Below are positions 8,807 to 17,697 of a stretch of 64,000 nucleotides of DNA, piece after piece. Within the stretch, counting starts at the first letter, position 1. Each line of letters begins with the position of its first letter. The notes under the pieces were generated by a model. It searched no databases. It was not told the origin of the DNA and saw only the letters and a list, made by a program, of their open reading frames with translations. The position numbers and the translations under genes were made by a program. Source of the stretch: Sphingomonas anseongensis (GTDB taxonomy: Bacteria > Pseudomonadota > Alphaproteobacteria > Sphingomonadales > Sphingomonadaceae). Location: assembly GCF_023516495.1 (NCBI RefSeq), contig NZ_JAMGBC010000001.1, positions 1,178,001 through 1,242,000 of the forward strand, read 5' to 3'.

Positions 8807-9160
8807 CTAGAACTCCAATCCGCCTTCGCGAGCGGCATCGGCCAGCGCCTTCACGCGGCCATGAAACAGGAAGCCGCCACGGTCGAAGACCACGGCCGAA
8901 ACGCCGGCCTTCTTGGCGCGCTCGGCAATCGCCTTGCCGACTGCGGCAGCGCCGTCGCGGGTGGCGTTCGTCTTGCCCTTGAGATCCTTGTCGAGCGTCG
9001 AAGCGGCAGCGAGAGTCGTTCCCGCGCTGTCGTCGATGACCTGCGCATAAATGTGCCGCCCCGAACGATGCACCGACAGGCGCGGCTTGCCCGACGCGAC
9101 GCCCTGCAGCGCGGTACGGACACGCCTGCGGCGGCGGTCGAAGAGAGAGAGTTTCGCCAT
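8807..9160 (-). CDS. rplR: 50S ribosomal protein L18
   Basis: A 117-residue L18, which binds 5S rRNA in the central protuberance. The N-terminus [18 protein letters not shown] is the basic tail that contacts 5S r[21 protein letters not shown] and [21 protein letters not shown] are family signatures. It ends exactly where rpsE begins and starts 2 nt after the rplF stop. Confidence 0.97.
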   Translation of the reverse strand: MAKLSLFDRRRRRVRTALQGVASGKPRLSVHRSGRHIYAQVIDDSAGTTLAAASTLDKDLKGKTNATRDGAAAVGKAIAERAKKAGVSAVVFDRGGFLFHGRVKALADAAREGGLEF

Positions 9161-9162
9161 GG

Positions 9163-9696
9163 CTACTTCTTCTTGCCTTCTTTGCGGAAGATGTACTCGC
9201 CGCGATACTTGATGCCCTTGCCCTTGTAGGGCTCAGGCTTGCGCCAGCGGCGAATTTCGGCCGCGACCTGGCCGACCTTCTGCTTGTCGATCCCGCTGAT
9301 CTCGACCGTGTTCTGGTCGGGAGTCTTGACCTCTACGCCCTCGGGAACCGGGAAGTTGACGTCGTGGCTGTAGCCGAGCTGCAGCCTGAGGTTGCGGCCC
9401 TGCGCCTGGGCGCGATAGCCGACGCCGTTGATCTCGAGGACCTTGGAGAAGCCCTCGGTAACCCCGGTCACGAGGTTCTGGACCAGCGTGCGCTGCATAC
9501 CCCAGAAGGCGCGCGCCGCCTTGGTGTCGTTGGCCGGGACGACGCTGATTCCGTTTTCGGAAATGTCGTACCGGATCTCGTCACGCATCTGCAGCTGCAG
9601 AGCGCCCTTCGGACCCTTGACGACGAGCGTCTGGTCTTCGGTGGTCGCGCTGACCCCTGAGGGCAGCTCAACCGGCCTTTTGCCGATGCGGCTCAT
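9163..9696 (-). CDS. rplF: 50S ribosomal protein L6
   Basis: A 177-residue L6, located near the GTPase-associated centre, with its two duplicated folds. [15 protein letters not shown] opens the protein; [19 protein letters not shown] and the C-terminal [17 protein letters not shown] are diagnostic. Its ATG overlaps the last base of the rpsH stop, consistent with coupled translation. Confidence 0.97.
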   Translation of the reverse strand: MSRIGKRPVELPSGVSATTEDQTLVVKGPKGALQLQMRDEIRYDISENGISVVPANDTKAARAFWGMQRTLVQNLVTGVTEGFSKVLEINGVGYRAQAQGRNLRLQLGYSHDVNFPVPEGVEVKTPDQNTVEISGIDKQKVGQVAAEIRRWRKPEPYKGKGIKYRGEYIFRKEGKKK

Positions 9697-10091
9697 CAGA
9701 ACACCTCCGCAAGCACTTCGCCGCCGACGTTCTGGTCGCGAGCTTCCGCGTCGGAAAGCACGCCGCGCGGGGTCGATACGATGACCACGCCCAGGCCGTT
9801 GCGGATCCGGGGCAGCTCCTTGGCTCCGGAATAGACACGGCGTCCGGGCTTGGACACGCGCGCCAGATGCTGGATCGCGGGCTGGCCCTCGAAATATTTG
9901 AGCTCGATGCGCAGGCCTTTCTGCCCGGCAAGAACCTCTTCGGAATAGCCGCGGATGTAGCCTTCGCGCTGAAGCACATCGAGCACATGGGCGCGAAGCT
10001 TCGACGCCGGCGTCAGGACGGAGTCCTTGCGCGCCTGCTGGCCGTTGCGGATGCGGGTGAGCAGATCACCCAGAGGATCGGTCATCGCCAT
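9696..10091 (-). CDS. rpsH: 30S ribosomal protein S8
   Basis: A 131-residue S8, which binds helix 21 of 16S rRNA and in E. coli also represses the spc mRNA. The start [18 protein letters not shown] and the C-terminal [19 protein letters not shown] are typical; the final residues GEVLAEVF match the family end. It overlaps rplF by one nucleotide. A second ATG two codons in is also possible. Confidence 0.97.
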   Translation of the reverse strand: MAMTDPLGDLLTRIRNGQQARKDSVLTPASKLRAHVLDVLQREGYIRGYSEEVLAGQKGLRIELKYFEGQPAIQHLARVSKPGRRVYSGAKELPRIRNGLGVVIVSTPRGVLSDAEARDQNVGGEVLAEVF

Positions 10092-10105
10092 CTAATGATC
10101 CTCCC

Positions 10106-10411
10106 TTACCAGCTAGACTTGGTGACGCCCGGGATCAGGCCCTTGTTGGCCAGCTCCCGAAGCATGATCCGCGACAGGCGGAATTTGCGATAATAAGCAC
10201 GGCTGCGGCCGGTCAGCTCGCAGCGGTTGCGCACGCGCGTGGGGTTCCCGTTGCGGGGGATCTCCGCCATCTTCAGACGTGCGATCAGCCGCTCGGTCTC
10301 GTCCTTCGACTCGTCGTCCGCGATAGCCCTAAGCTTCTCGTACTTCGACGCGTATTTCAGGACGAGCTTCTTGCGACGCTCGTTCTTGTTGATCGAACTC
10401 AGTTTCGCCAT
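10106..10411 (-). CDS. rpsN: 30S ribosomal protein S14 (zinc-independent form)
   Basis: A 101-residue long-form S14. [20 protein letters not shown] is the signature near the C-terminus; the single Cys shows this is the zinc-independent version without the CxxC pairs of the short form. It lies between rplE and rpsH with gaps of 30 and 14 nt. Confidence 0.97.
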   Translation of the reverse strand: MAKLSSINKNERRKKLVLKYASKYEKLRAIADDESKDETERLIARLKMAEIPRNGNPTRVRNRCELTGRSRAYYRKFRLSRIMLRELANKGLIPGVTKSSW

Positions 10412-10441
10412 GACTTAAGTTCTTCTCCTATGCAGACCGCA

Positions 10442-11194
10442 TTAAGCGGCCTGCTTTTCCTCTGCTTCCGCGGGGAACGGGAAGTTGAACAAGCGCAGCA
10501 GCTCGCGCGCCTCCTCGTCCGTCTTCGCGGTGGTTGTCACGATAATGTCCATCCCCCGGACCTTCTCGATCTGGTCGTAGTTGATCTCGGGGAAAACGAT
10601 CTGTTCCTTCAGGCCCATCGCATAATTGCCGCGCCCGTCGAACGACCGGGGGTTGAGGCCCCTGAAGTCGCGGACTCGCGGAAGTGCGACGGTGACCAGC
10701 CGGTCCAGGAATTCGTACATGCGGTCGCGGCGAAGCGTGACCTTGCAGCCGATCGGCATGCCTTCGCGCAGCTTGAACTGTGCGATCGACTTCTTCGCCT
10801 TGGTGATCACAGGCTTCTGGCCGGCGATCGCCTCCATCTCGGCGGCGGCCGCTTCGACCTTCTTCTTGTCCTGGGTCGCCTCGCCGACGCCCATGTTCAC
10901 GACGATCTTGTCGAGACGCGGAACTTCGAGCCGGTTCTTGTAGCCGAACTTCTCGGTCATCGCCTTGACGATGCGGTCCTCATAGTCGGTCTTCAGGCGC
11001 GGCATATAGTCGGCCGGCTTCGACGACGCCTTGCCGGCTTTCTTCTCGGCCTTCTCAGCCTTCTCAGCCTTCGCCGGCTTTTCAGCCTGCTCGGCCTCGT
11101 CAGCCTTGGTCCCGGTGGCCTCAGCCTCGACAGCCTTGGTCTCGGTCGGCTCGACCTGCTCGGCCTCGTCGATCTTGTTTTCGTTGTCAGCCAT
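10442..11194 (-). CDS. rplE: 50S ribosomal protein L5 with a charged N-terminal extension
   Basis: L5 binds 5S rRNA and contacts the P-site tRNA side of the central protuberance. The conserved domain starts at about residue 64 ([16 protein letters not shown]) and runs to the end, including [16 protein letters not shown] and [16 protein letters not shown]. Residues 1-63 are an extra arm, first acidic, then an AEK/KAEKAEK repeat. Total length is 250 against about 180 normally. ATG 11194 has GGAG upstream and overlaps rplX by 8 nt; a start at the internal Met64 (11005) would leave about 180 untranslated nt inside the operon, so the long form is favoured. The AEK module is shared with the tail of rpsQ. 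Confidence 0.95.
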   Translation of the reverse strand: MADNENKIDEAEQVEPTETKAVEAEATGTKADEAEQAEKPAKAEKAEKAEKKAGKASSKPADYMPRLKTDYEDRIVKAMTEKFGYKNRLEVPRLDKIVVNMGVGEATQDKKKVEAAAAEMEAIAGQKPVITKAKKSIAQFKLREGMPIGCKVTLRRDRMYEFLDRLVTVALPRVRDFRGLNPRSFDGRGNYAMGLKEQIVFPEINYDQIEKVRGMDIIVTTTAKTDEEARELLRLFNFPFPAEAEEKQAA

Positions 11195-11504
11195 TGATCA
11201 GCTCTCCGGACTTGGCTGCGACGCGCACCTTCTTGCCGTCACGCTCCTCGAAGCGGACGCGGGTCGGGCTGCCGTCCTTGGGATCGGCGATCGCGACGTT
11301 CGAAATGTGCAGCGGCGCTTCCTTGCGCTCGATCCCGCCCTGCGGGTTCAGCTGCGACGGCTTGCGGTGGCGGGCATGCACGTTGACCCCCGAAACGACG
11401 ACCTTGTCGTCCTTCGGAATCACCTTCGTGACCTCGCCGCTGCGGCCCTTGTCCTTGCCGGCAAGCACCACGACCGTGTCGCCCTTCTTGATCTTCTGGG
11501 CCAT
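11187..11504 (-). CDS. rplX: 50S ribosomal protein L24
   Basis: A 105-residue L24, an early assembly initiator for the 50S subunit. It has the KOW motif [20 protein letters not shown] followed by [15 protein letters not shown] and [19 protein letters not shown]. It overlaps rplN by 1 nt upstream and rplE by 8 nt downstream, typical of a tightly coupled operon. Confidence 0.97.
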   Translation of the reverse strand: MAQKIKKGDTVVVLAGKDKGRSGEVTKVIPKDDKVVVSGVNVHARHRKPSQLNPQGGIERKEAPLHISNVAIADPKDGSPTRVRFEERDGKKVRVAAKSGELING

Positions 11505-11872
11505 TACAAAACCTCCGGGGCGAGGCTGATGATCTTCATGTGCTTCTTCGCCCTAAGCTCGCGAACGACCGGGCCGAAGATGCGCGTTCCGATCGGCTCG
11601 TCCGCCTTGTTGACCAGCACTGCCGCGTTCGAATCGAAGCGGATCACCGAACCGTCGGGACGGCGGATGTCCTTGGCCGTGCGAACGATCACCGCGCGGT
11701 GAACGTCGCCCTTCTTCACTCGGCCGCGCGGAGCCGCTTCCTTGACGGAAACGACGATGATGTCGCCCACACCGGCAACCCGGCGCTTCGAGCCGCCAAG
11801 CACCTTGATGCACTGGACGCGCTTCGCGCCGCTGTTGTCCGCGACGTCCAGGTTTGACTGCATCTGGATCAT
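11504..11872 (-). CDS. rplN: 50S ribosomal protein L14
   Basis: A 122-residue L14 at the subunit interface. [19 protein letters not shown] is an almost invariant N-terminus; [17 protein letters not shown] and [11 protein letters not shown] are further signatures. Normal length, no appendage. It lies 29 nt after rpsQ. Confidence 0.97.
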   Translation of the reverse strand: MIQMQSNLDVADNSGAKRVQCIKVLGGSKRRVAGVGDIIVVSVKEAAPRGRVKKGDVHRAVIVRTAKDIRRPDGSVIRFDSNAAVLVNKADEPIGTRIFGPVVRELRAKKHMKIISLAPEVL

Positions 11873-11901
11873 TGTTCGACCCTATCCTCTTCCAAATCCG
11901 C

Positions 11902-12351
11902 TCAAGCGTCCGCTTCAGCGACGTCTTCGGCTTTCGCCTTGCCTTTGCCCTTCGAGGGCTTGGCGGGTTTCTTCTCGGTCTTTTCGACCTTCTCTGCCTT
12001 CGCCGGCTTTTCAGCCTTCTCCGGCTGCGCCTTCTCGGCCTTCGCCTCCGCGCTCGGCTCCATCTCGGAAGCCAGCACGTCCGGCTCGTTGATCTCTACC
12101 GCCGCCACCTTGGCCGCACCGATGCGCTCGATGACCGTCCAGGTCTTGTGCTTCGAAATCGGCTTGCACTCTTCGATGCGCACCTCTTCGCCGGTGCGGT
12201 ACGCATTGTCCGCATCGTGCGCGTGGTACTTCTTCGAACGGCGGATGATCTTTCCGTACAGCGGGTGCTTCACCCGCCGATCGACGCGGACGGTGACGGT
12301 CTTGTCACCCTTGTCCGAAACGATGGTTCCGATCAGGACGCGCTTTGGCAT
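11902..12351 (-). CDS. rpsQ: 30S ribosomal protein S17 with a lysine/alanine/glutamate C-terminal tail
   Basis: S17 binds the 5' domain of 16S rRNA. The conserved protein occupies residues 1-80 ([20 protein letters not shown], then [18 protein letters not shown] and [19 protein letters not shown]). Residues 81-149 are an added tail with an AEK/PAKAEK repeat, then a Lys/Gly-rich stretch and an acidic end. Total length is 149 against about 85-90 normally. The tail contains a 22-nt DNA block (11996-12017) identical to one in the rplE extension. Both flanks match normal operon spacing, and there is no frameshift. Confidence 0.96.
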   Translation of the reverse strand: MPKRVLIGTIVSDKGDKTVTVRVDRRVKHPLYGKIIRRSKKYHAHDADNAYRTGEEVRIEECKPISKHKTWTVIERIGAAKVAAVEINEPDVLASEMEPSAEAKAEKAQPEKAEKPAKAEKVEKTEKKPAKPSKGKGKAKAEDVAEADA

Positions 12352-12366
12352 CTCAAATAATCTCCC

Positions 12367-12573
12367 TTACGCCTTCGCCGCTTCGCGGGCGCGCTGGTTC
12401 TGAAGCGTCTTGATCCGCGCGATGGTCCTGCGGACCTCCGTCACTCGCGAAGGCTTCTCGAGCTGATTGGTCGCCGACTGGAAGCGAAGGTTGAACTGCT
12501 CACGCTTCAGCTGCAGCAGCTCCTGCTGAAGCTGGTCGTCGGTCTTGACCTTGAGATCGTCGATCGCGGCCAT
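12367..12573 (-). CDS. rpmC: 50S ribosomal protein L29
   Basis: A 68-residue L29, next to the polypeptide exit tunnel and part of the docking site for trigger factor and [22 protein letters not shown] and [15 protein letters not shown] are family signatures. Two nt separate it from the rplP stop, 15 nt from rpsQ. Confidence 0.97.
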   Translation of the reverse strand: MAAIDDLKVKTDDQLQQELLQLKREQFNLRFQSATNQLEKPSRVTEVRRTIARIKTLQNQRAREAAKA

Positions 12574-12575
12574 TT

Positions 12576-13010
12576 CTAACGGTCCTCCTCAACCAGGGTC
12601 TCGCCCAGGCGAGCGATGACCTTGGTCTTGATCGGCAGCTTTTCGGCTGCGCGCTCAAAAGCGGTCTTGGCGAGCGGGCCGGGAATTCCGTCGAGCTCGA
12701 ACAGGATGCGACCGGGCTTCACCCGGGCAACCCAGAATTCCGGGCTTCCCTTGCCCGAGCCCATGCGGACTTCCGCCGGCTTGGAGCTGACGGGAACATC
12801 CGGGAACACTCGGATCCAGAGCCGTCCGGCGCGCTTGATGTGGCGCTGGATCGCGCGGCGAGCCGCCTCGATCTGGCGAGCGGTGATCCGGTCCGGCTCC
12901 ATGGCCTTGAGGCCGAAGGCGCCGAAGTTGAGCTCGGTCCCGCCCTTGGCATTGCCATGGATGCGGCCCTTGAAGGCCTTGCGGAATTTTGTGCGCTTGG
13001 GTTGCAGCAT
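12576..13010 (-). CDS. rplP: 50S ribosomal protein L16
   Basis: A 144-residue L16, needed for tRNA positioning in the A site and P site. [19 protein letters not shown] at the N-terminus and [19 protein letters not shown] in the centre are diagnostic; the latter contains the Arg that is hydroxylated in some bacteria. Order rpsC-rplP-rpmC is standard. Confidence 0.97.
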   Translation of the reverse strand: MLQPKRTKFRKAFKGRIHGNAKGGTELNFGAFGLKAMEPDRITARQIEAARRAIQRHIKRAGRLWIRVFPDVPVSSKPAEVRMGSGKGSPEFWVARVKPGRILFELDGIPGPLAKTAFERAAEKLPIKTKVIARLGETLVEEDR

Positions 13011-13027
13011 CGTTTGTTCCTAAAGCC

Positions 13028-13738
13028 TTAGCGACCGCGGTCTTCGCGGGCCGGGCGAACTCCGGAGGTCTGAGCCTCCATCATCAGCCGGTCCTGGGCG
13101 GTCGGGTCGTGACCCAGGATCTCGCCCTTGAAGATCCACACTTTCACTCCGCAGACGCCGTAAGCGGTGTGCGCTTCCGCCTCGGCGTAATCGACGTTGC
13201 CGCGCAGCGTATGCAGCGGCACGCGGCCCTCGCGGTACCATTCGGTGCGAGCGATCTCGGCGCCGCCAAGACGGCCGGCGCAGGTGATCCGGATGCCCTC
13301 GGCACCGAGGCGCAGGGCGGATTGAACCGCGCGCTTCATTGCCCGGCGGAACGCGATACGGCGCTCAAGCTGGTCGGCAACGCCCTGGGCGACGAGCTTC
13401 GCGTCGACTTCCGGCTTGCGGATCTCGACGATGTTGAGGCTGACGTCGCTGGAGGTCATCGCCTGCAGCGCCTTGCGCAGCTTCTCGATGTCCGCGCCCT
13501 TCTTGCCGATGATCACACCGGGGCGGGCAGCGTAGATGGAAATCCGGCAGATCTTCGCCGGACGCTCGATCACCACCTTCGAAATCGCCGCCTGCGGAAG
13601 CAGGTCGAGGATGTAGCGGCGGATCTTGAGGTCCTCGAGCAGAAGCCGGCCGTAATCCTGGCCTTCCGCGAACCAGCGGCTGTCCCAGGTACGGTTGATC
13701 TGCAGGCGAAGCCCGACAGGTGAGGATTTCTGGCCCAT
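13028..13738 (-). CDS. rpsC: 30S ribosomal protein S3
   Basis: A 236-residue S3 at the mRNA entry channel. [20 protein letters not shown] opens it; the KH domain has [17 protein letters not shown]; the C-terminal half contains [19 protein letters not shown] and [15 protein letters not shown]. Its ATG lies 2 nt after the rplV stop. Confidence 0.97.
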   Translation of the reverse strand: MGQKSSPVGLRLQINRTWDSRWFAEGQDYGRLLLEDLKIRRYILDLLPQAAISKVVIERPAKICRISIYAARPGVIIGKKGADIEKLRKALQAMTSSDVSLNIVEIRKPEVDAKLVAQGVADQLERRIAFRRAMKRAVQSALRLGAEGIRITCAGRLGGAEIARTEWYREGRVPLHTLRGNVDYAEAEAHTAYGVCGVKVWIFKGEILGHDPTAQDRLMMEAQTSGVRPAREDRGR

Positions 13739-13740
13739 AT

Positions 13741-14118
13741 CTACGCTTCTTCCTGCTCGCGAACGACGACGCGAATTCGGCTGAACGGCTTGACGATGCG
13801 GCTCGAGCGGCCGCGTGCGCGGGTCGCGAAACGCTTCATCGAGAGCGACTTCCCGACGCTCGCCTCGGCGACCACCAAGGCGTCGACGTCGAGATTGTGG
13901 TTGTTCTCCGCATTGGCGACCGCGCTTGCGAGCACCTTGCGGACATCGTCGGCCATGCCCTTGGGCGAGAACTTGAGGATGTTCAGAGCTTCCTCGACCT
14001 TCCGGCCGCGGATCAACTGAGCAACCAGGTTCAGCTTGCGGGCCGAGCCACGGATGGTGTTGCCGACGGCGAGCGCTTCCTTGTCGCTCACCTTGCGGGG
14101 TGCAGCCTGCTTGCCCAT
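13741..14118 (-). CDS. rplV: 50S ribosomal protein L22
   Basis: A 125-residue L22, which lines the nascent peptide tunnel with its beta hairpin. [20 protein letters not shown] is the first helix region and [20 protein letters not shown] carries the tunnel hairpin. Its ATG overlaps the rpsS stop by 1 nt. Confidence 0.97.
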   Translation of the reverse strand: MGKQAAPRKVSDKEALAVGNTIRGSARKLNLVAQLIRGRKVEEALNILKFSPKGMADDVRKVLASAVANAENNHNLDVDALVVAEASVGKSLSMKRFATRARGRSSRIVKPFSRIRVVVREQEEA

Positions 14119-14393
14119 CAGCGCTTGCCCTTCTTGTCGGAGGCGTGGCCGTGGAAGGTGCGGGTCGGAGCGAACTCGCCCAGCTTCATGCCGACCATGT
14201 CCTCATTGACCGACACCGGCACGAACTTGCGGCCGTTGTAGACATTGAAGGTGAGGCCGACGAACTGCGGCAGGATCGTCGAACGGCGCGACCAAGTCTT
14301 GATCGGCGCACGGCCACCCTTGTCCTGAGCGCTCTCGGCCTTCTTCAGCAGCGAAAGCTCGACAAACGGGCCTTTCCAGACGGAACGGGCCAT
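14118..14393 (-). CDS. rpsS: 30S ribosomal protein S19
   Basis: A 91-residue S19 in the 30S head. [20 protein letters not shown] and [20 protein letters not shown], then [20 protein letters not shown], match the family from end to end. It is between rplB (3 nt gap) and rplV (1 nt overlap). Confidence 0.97.
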   Translation of the reverse strand: MARSVWKGPFVELSLLKKAESAQDKGGRAPIKTWSRRSTILPQFVGLTFNVYNGRKFVPVSVNEDMVGMKLGEFAPTRTFHGHASDKKGKR

Positions 14394-14396
14394 TGC

Positions 14397-15233
14397 TTAA
14401 CCCTTCTTCTTCGCGTGGCGGGACCGGATGATGAACTTGTCCGTCGCCTTGTTGTTACGAGTGCGGGCACCCTTGGTCGGCTTGCCCCACGGAGTGACCG
14501 GATGACGGCCGCCCGAGGTCCGGCCTTCACCACCGCCGTGCGGATGGTCGACCGGGTTCTTGGCGACGCCGCGGGTCAGCGGGCGCCTGCCCATCCAGCG
14601 AGTGCGGCCCGCCTTGGCCAGCGTCTGGTTGGCGTTGTCCGGGTTGGACACTGCGCCAACGGTGGCCATGCAGTCGGAGCGCACGTAGCGCTGCTCGCCT
14701 GAATTCAGCCTGACGATGACCATTCCCTTGTCGCGGCCGACGACTTGCACATAGGTGCCTGCGGCGCGGGCGATCTGGCCGCCCTTGCCGGGCTTAAGCT
14801 CGACATTGTGGACGATGGTTCCGACCGGCATCTGGCCGACCTCCATTGCATTGCCCGGCTTCACGTCGACCTTCTTGCCGGCGATGACCTTGTCGCCCGG
14901 AGCGAGACGCTGCGGAGCGATGATATAAGCCTGCTCGCCGCCCTCGTAGGTGATGAGCGCGATGAACGCGGAACGGTTGGGGTCGTACTCCAGCCGCTCG
15001 ACCGTGGCCCCAACGTCCCAGGTGCGGCGCTTGAAGTCGATGATCCGGTACTTCTGCTTGTGGCCGCCGGCGATTCCGCGGCTGGTAACATGGCCCTTGT
15101 TGTTGCGGCCGCCGGTCTTGCGCTTGCCTTCGACCAGCGTCTTGACCGGCTTGCCCTTCCACAGCGCCGACTTGTCGACGAGGATCAGGCCGCGGCGTGC
15201 GGGGCTCGTCGGCTTATATTGCTTGAGTGCCAT
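14397..15233 (-). CDS. rplB: 50S ribosomal protein L2
   Basis: A 278-residue L2, essential for subunit joining and peptidyl transferase function. [20 protein letters not shown] opens it; the C-terminal segment [20 protein letters not shown] holds the conserved histidine (HPHGGGEG) near the peptidyl transferase centre. Normal length. rplW ends 3 nt upstream. Confidence 0.98.
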   Translation of the reverse strand: MALKQYKPTSPARRGLILVDKSALWKGKPVKTLVEGKRKTGGRNNKGHVTSRGIAGGHKQKYRIIDFKRRTWDVGATVERLEYDPNRSAFIALITYEGGEQAYIIAPQRLAPGDKVIAGKKVDVKPGNAMEVGQMPVGTIVHNVELKPGKGGQIARAAGTYVQVVGRDKGMVIVRLNSGEQRYVRSDCMATVGAVSNPDNANQTLAKAGRTRWMGRRPLTRGVAKNPVDHPHGGGEGRTSGGRHPVTPWGKPTKGARTRNNKATDKFIIRSRHAKKKG

Positions 15234-15236
15234 GGC

Positions 15237-15551
15237 TTAGATCCCGCTCGTCACGTCGATCGTCTGGCCTTCGGCCAAAGTGATGATCGCTTTCTTGAAG
15301 TCCGACCGCTGATAGGGCTTGCCCTTCCAGCGCTTGCTCTTGCCCTTGGTCACGACGGTATTCACGCCGGTGACCTTGACGTTGAACAAAGCCTCGATGG
15401 CTTCCTTGATCTCCGGCTTGGAGGCGCCCGACGCGACCTTGAACACGACGGCGTTGTGCTCGGACAGCATCGTCGACTTCTCGGTGATGTGCGGAGCGAG
15501 AACCACGTCATAGTGGTTCACCTTCACCTCGGCCTGCTGCTTCTTAGCCAT
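15237..15551 (-). CDS. rplW: 50S ribosomal protein L23
   Basis: A 104-residue L23 at the tunnel exit, docking site for trigger factor and [22 protein letters not shown] and [18 protein letters not shown] are family signatures, as is [16 protein letters not shown]. It overlaps rplD by 8 nt. Confidence 0.97.
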   Translation of the reverse strand: MAKKQQAEVKVNHYDVVLAPHITEKSTMLSEHNAVVFKVASGASKPEIKEAIEALFNVKVTGVNTVVTKGKSKRWKGKPYQRSDFKKAIITLAEGQTIDVTSGI

Positions 15552-16170
15552 TGAACCGGGCCTCCAGCTTCTCGACCGCGGCGCGGGTCAGGACCAGCGT
15601 CTCGTGGCGCATGATGTCGTAAACATTGGCTCCGAGCGCCGGCATCAGATCGATGCTCTCAAGGTTCGACGAAGCGCGGGCGAAACCGACGTTGAGCGCG
15701 TCACCGTCGATCACCAGCGCGCTCTTGCCGAAGCCGAGCTTGCCGAGCCTGTTCTTGAGCTCCTTCGTCTTGCCCTGCGGCAGGTCGAGATTGTCGACGA
15801 CGATGAGGTTGCCCTCGCGAGCCTTGGACGACAGCGCCATCTTCAGGCCGAGCGCACGAACCTTCTTGTTGAGGCTCGACACGAACACCCGGGCACGCGG
15901 GCCGTGAGCCTTGCCGCCGCCGACGAAAATCGGGGCGCGGCGATCGCCGTGACGAGCCGTACCGCCGCCCTTCTGGCGGCCGAACTTCTTGCCCGTGCGC
16001 GCGACCTCGCTGCGCTCACGGGCCGGACGCGCGGGAGCGCGGCGGTTGGTGAGCTGCCACGTCACGACGCGGTGAAGGATGTCAGCGCGCGGCTCGACGC
16101 CAAAGATGGCGTCATTGAGCTCGATGTCGCCCCCCTTGCCGGAGTCGAGGTTCTGGACCTTGACCTTCAT
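15544..16170 (-). CDS. rplD: 50S ribosomal protein L4
   Basis: A 208-residue L4 that reaches into the peptide exit tunnel. VAREGKKFG-like tunnel loop appears here as [38 protein letters not shown] follows. In E. coli L4 also regulates the S10 operon through its leader; no such leader can be identified here. It starts 3 nt after the rplC stop and overlaps rplW by 8 nt. Confidence 0.97.
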   Translation of the reverse strand: MKVKVQNLDSGKGGDIELNDAIFGVEPRADILHRVVTWQLTNRRAPARPARERSEVARTGKKFGRQKGGGTARHGDRRAPIFVGGGKAHGPRARVFVSSLNKKVRALGLKMALSSKAREGNLIVVDNLDLPQGKTKELKNRLGKLGFGKSALVIDGDALNVGFARASSNLESIDLMPALGANVYDIMRHETLVLTRAAVEKLEARFNG

Positions 16171-16173
16171 TGC

Positions 16174-17088
16174 TTAGCCTTCCTTGCTTTCGTCGGCAGC
16201 CGGGGCATCGCCCTCGGCAGCGCCGCCAGCATTGTCTTCGCCCGCTTCCGCAGCCTTGGCCTCGGCCTCGGCTTCAGCAGCGGCACCGGCTTCCTGCTCC
16301 GCTGCGATCGCCGCGACTTCGGCATCGCTCGGCAGCGCCGGGATCTCGTGAACCGCGCCCTCGTCGACGAGGCCGGCAGGAGCATGCTCTTCCTGGGCGG
16401 CTTCGGCCTTCTTCGGCTCGAACAGGCCGGCCGGGTACGGAGCATCCTCGCGGCGCGGGATCTTGATCGCGTCCTGAATGGTCAGCCAGCTGCCCTTGTG
16501 ACCCGGAACCGAGCCCTTGATGAAGATAAGGCCGCGCGCAGGATCGGTGCGAACGACCTCGAGATTCTGCTGGGTGCGATTGCGGGCGCCCATGTGGCCC
16601 GCCATCTTCTTGTTCTTGAACACTCGGCCCGGATCCTGGCGGTTGCCGGTCGAACCGTGCGAACGGTGCGAGACCGAGACGCCGTGGGTGGCCCGAAGAC
16701 CACGGAAATTCCAGCGCTTCATCGCGCCTGCAAAGCCCTTGCCCTGCGTGACGCCCGAAACGTCAACGAGCTGGCCGGCAATGAAATGCTCTGCGCTAAG
16801 GGTGGCACCGACCTCGAGCAGGGCATCTTCCGCGACGCGGAACTCGACGACCTTCGCCTTCGGCTCGACCTCGGCTTTGCCGAACGCAGCGCGCTGCGGC
16901 TTGGCGATGTTCTTCGCCTTCGCCTTGCCGGCGCCGAGCTGGACGGCGGTATAGCCGTCGCGATCGGCCTCGCGGCGGCCGACGACCTGCACCCCGTCCA
17001 GCTGCAGGACGGTCACGGGCACATGCCGGCCGTCCGCCTGGAACAGGCGGGTCATTCCTACCTTCTTCGCGATCACGCCAGTGCGCAT
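16174..17088 (-). CDS. rplC: 50S ribosomal protein L3 with an acidic C-terminal tail
   Basis: L3 is an early 50S assembly protein close to the peptidyl transferase centre. [20 protein letters not shown] and the [20 protein letters not shown] / [20 protein letters not shown] blocks are diagnostic. The conserved protein ends at about residue 218; residues 219-304 form an acidic, Ala/Glu-rich appendage with no Cys, Trp or Phe after its first few residues. Normal length would be about 210-240. The ATG at 17088 has AGGAG nine nt upstream; the TTG two codons earlier is less likely. It is preceded by an unusual 178-nt spacer after rpsJ. Confidence 0.96.
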   Translation of the reverse strand: MRTGVIAKKVGMTRLFQADGRHVPVTVLQLDGVQVVGRREADRDGYTAVQLGAGKAKAKNIAKPQRAAFGKAEVEPKAKVVEFRVAEDALLEVGATLSAEHFIAGQLVDVSGVTQGKGFAGAMKRWNFRGLRATHGVSVSHRSHGSTGNRQDPGRVFKNKKMAGHMGARNRTQQNLEVVRTDPARGLIFIKGSVPGHKGSWLTIQDAIKIPRREDAPYPAGLFEPKKAEAAQEEHAPAGLVDEGAVHEIPALPSDAEVAAIAAEQEAGAAAEAEAEAKAAEAGEDNAGGAAEGDAPAADESKEG

Positions 17089-17266
17089 GACCAAATGCTC
17101 CTACACAGAGGCACACGGGAAAATCCCCGAGTGCTTGCAGCCCGTTCAAATTTCCGCGTGCCCCGCCTGGGCTAGAGCTCCCTGGAAGGAGCGGCGGGGA
17201 CGCAGCCGGAGCTAATGCTCCGCGGTATCTCCCGATGTGACACGCCCCGAAGGGCGAGCGCCGGCA
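17089..17266 (-). promoter_or_regulatory. Structured intercistronic spacer between rpsJ and rplC
   Basis: 178 nt without a gene, inside what is normally a continuous S10 operon. On the transcript strand it contains: CGGAGC-N4-GCTCCG (17207-17222); a larger hairpin whose outer arms are CCCCGCC/GGCGGGG (17161-17167 and 17193-17199) with an inner GCTCC/GGAGC stem (17177-17181 and 17188-17192); and CGGG-N6-CCCG closer to rplC. The rplC ribosome-binding site AGGAG is at its end. It could hold a promoter, a processing site or a protein-binding leader; nothing here matches a leader I can name. Confidence 0.4.
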
Positions 17267-17578
17267 TTACGCCAGCTTGATCTCCACATCGACACCCGCG
17301 GCGAGGTCCAGCTTCATCAAAGCGTCGACCGTCTGCGGGGTCGGCTGCACGATATCGAGCAGCCTCTTGTACGTCCTCACCTCGAACTGCTCGCGCGACT
17401 TCTTGTCGATGTGCGGCGAGCGGTTGACGGTGAACTTCTCAATGCGCGTCGGAAGGGGGATTGGACCGCGAATCAACGCACCCGTGCGACGCGCCGTGTC
17501 GGCGATGTCGCCAGTTGCCTGATCGAGCACTCGATGATCGAACGCCTTCAGACGAATCCGGATGTTCTGCGTTTCCAT
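17267..17578 (-). CDS. rpsJ: 30S ribosomal protein S10
   Basis: A 103-residue S10 (NusE), which also takes part in transcription antitermination with Nus[41 protein letters not shown] and [19 protein letters not shown] match the family throughout. It begins the S10 operon order rpsJ-rplC-rplD-rplW-rplB-rpsS-rplV-rpsC-rplP-rpmC-rpsQ. It follows tuf after a 119-nt gap with a terminator-like hairpin. Confidence 0.98.
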   Translation of the reverse strand: METQNIRIRLKAFDHRVLDQATGDIADTARRTGALIRGPIPLPTRIEKFTVNRSPHIDKKSREQFEVRTYKRLLDIVQPTPQTVDALMKLDLAAGVDVEIKLA

Positions 17579-17645
17579 GTCCCTACCGATGCGAAAGAGC
17601 CCGCGAACCGAAGCAGAAGCCGCGGCCCGCCAATTTCAAAACGTT

Positions 17646-17686
17646 AAAAGTGCGAGCCGCGCGAATCCTTCAGGAGCCGCGCGGCT
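17646..17686 (-). terminator. Terminator-like hairpin after tuf
   Basis: On the leftward strand a perfect 9-bp GC-rich stem AGCCGCGCG/CGCGCGGCT (17078-style arms at 17678-17686 and 17655-17663) with a 14-nt loop is followed by CGCACTTTTAACG. The T run is short (four Ts, at 17646-17649), so termination may be partial. It lies between tuf and rpsJ and would separate the str operon from the S10 operon or tune the ratio between them. Confidence 0.55.
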
Positions 17687-17697
17687 GGCGCCCTATA

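Noticed and set aside
11005-11194. Alternative rplE start at internal Met64, which would remove the extension
   Set aside because: It would leave about 180 untranslated nt in a compact operon and ignore the good ribosome-binding site and overlap at 11194.
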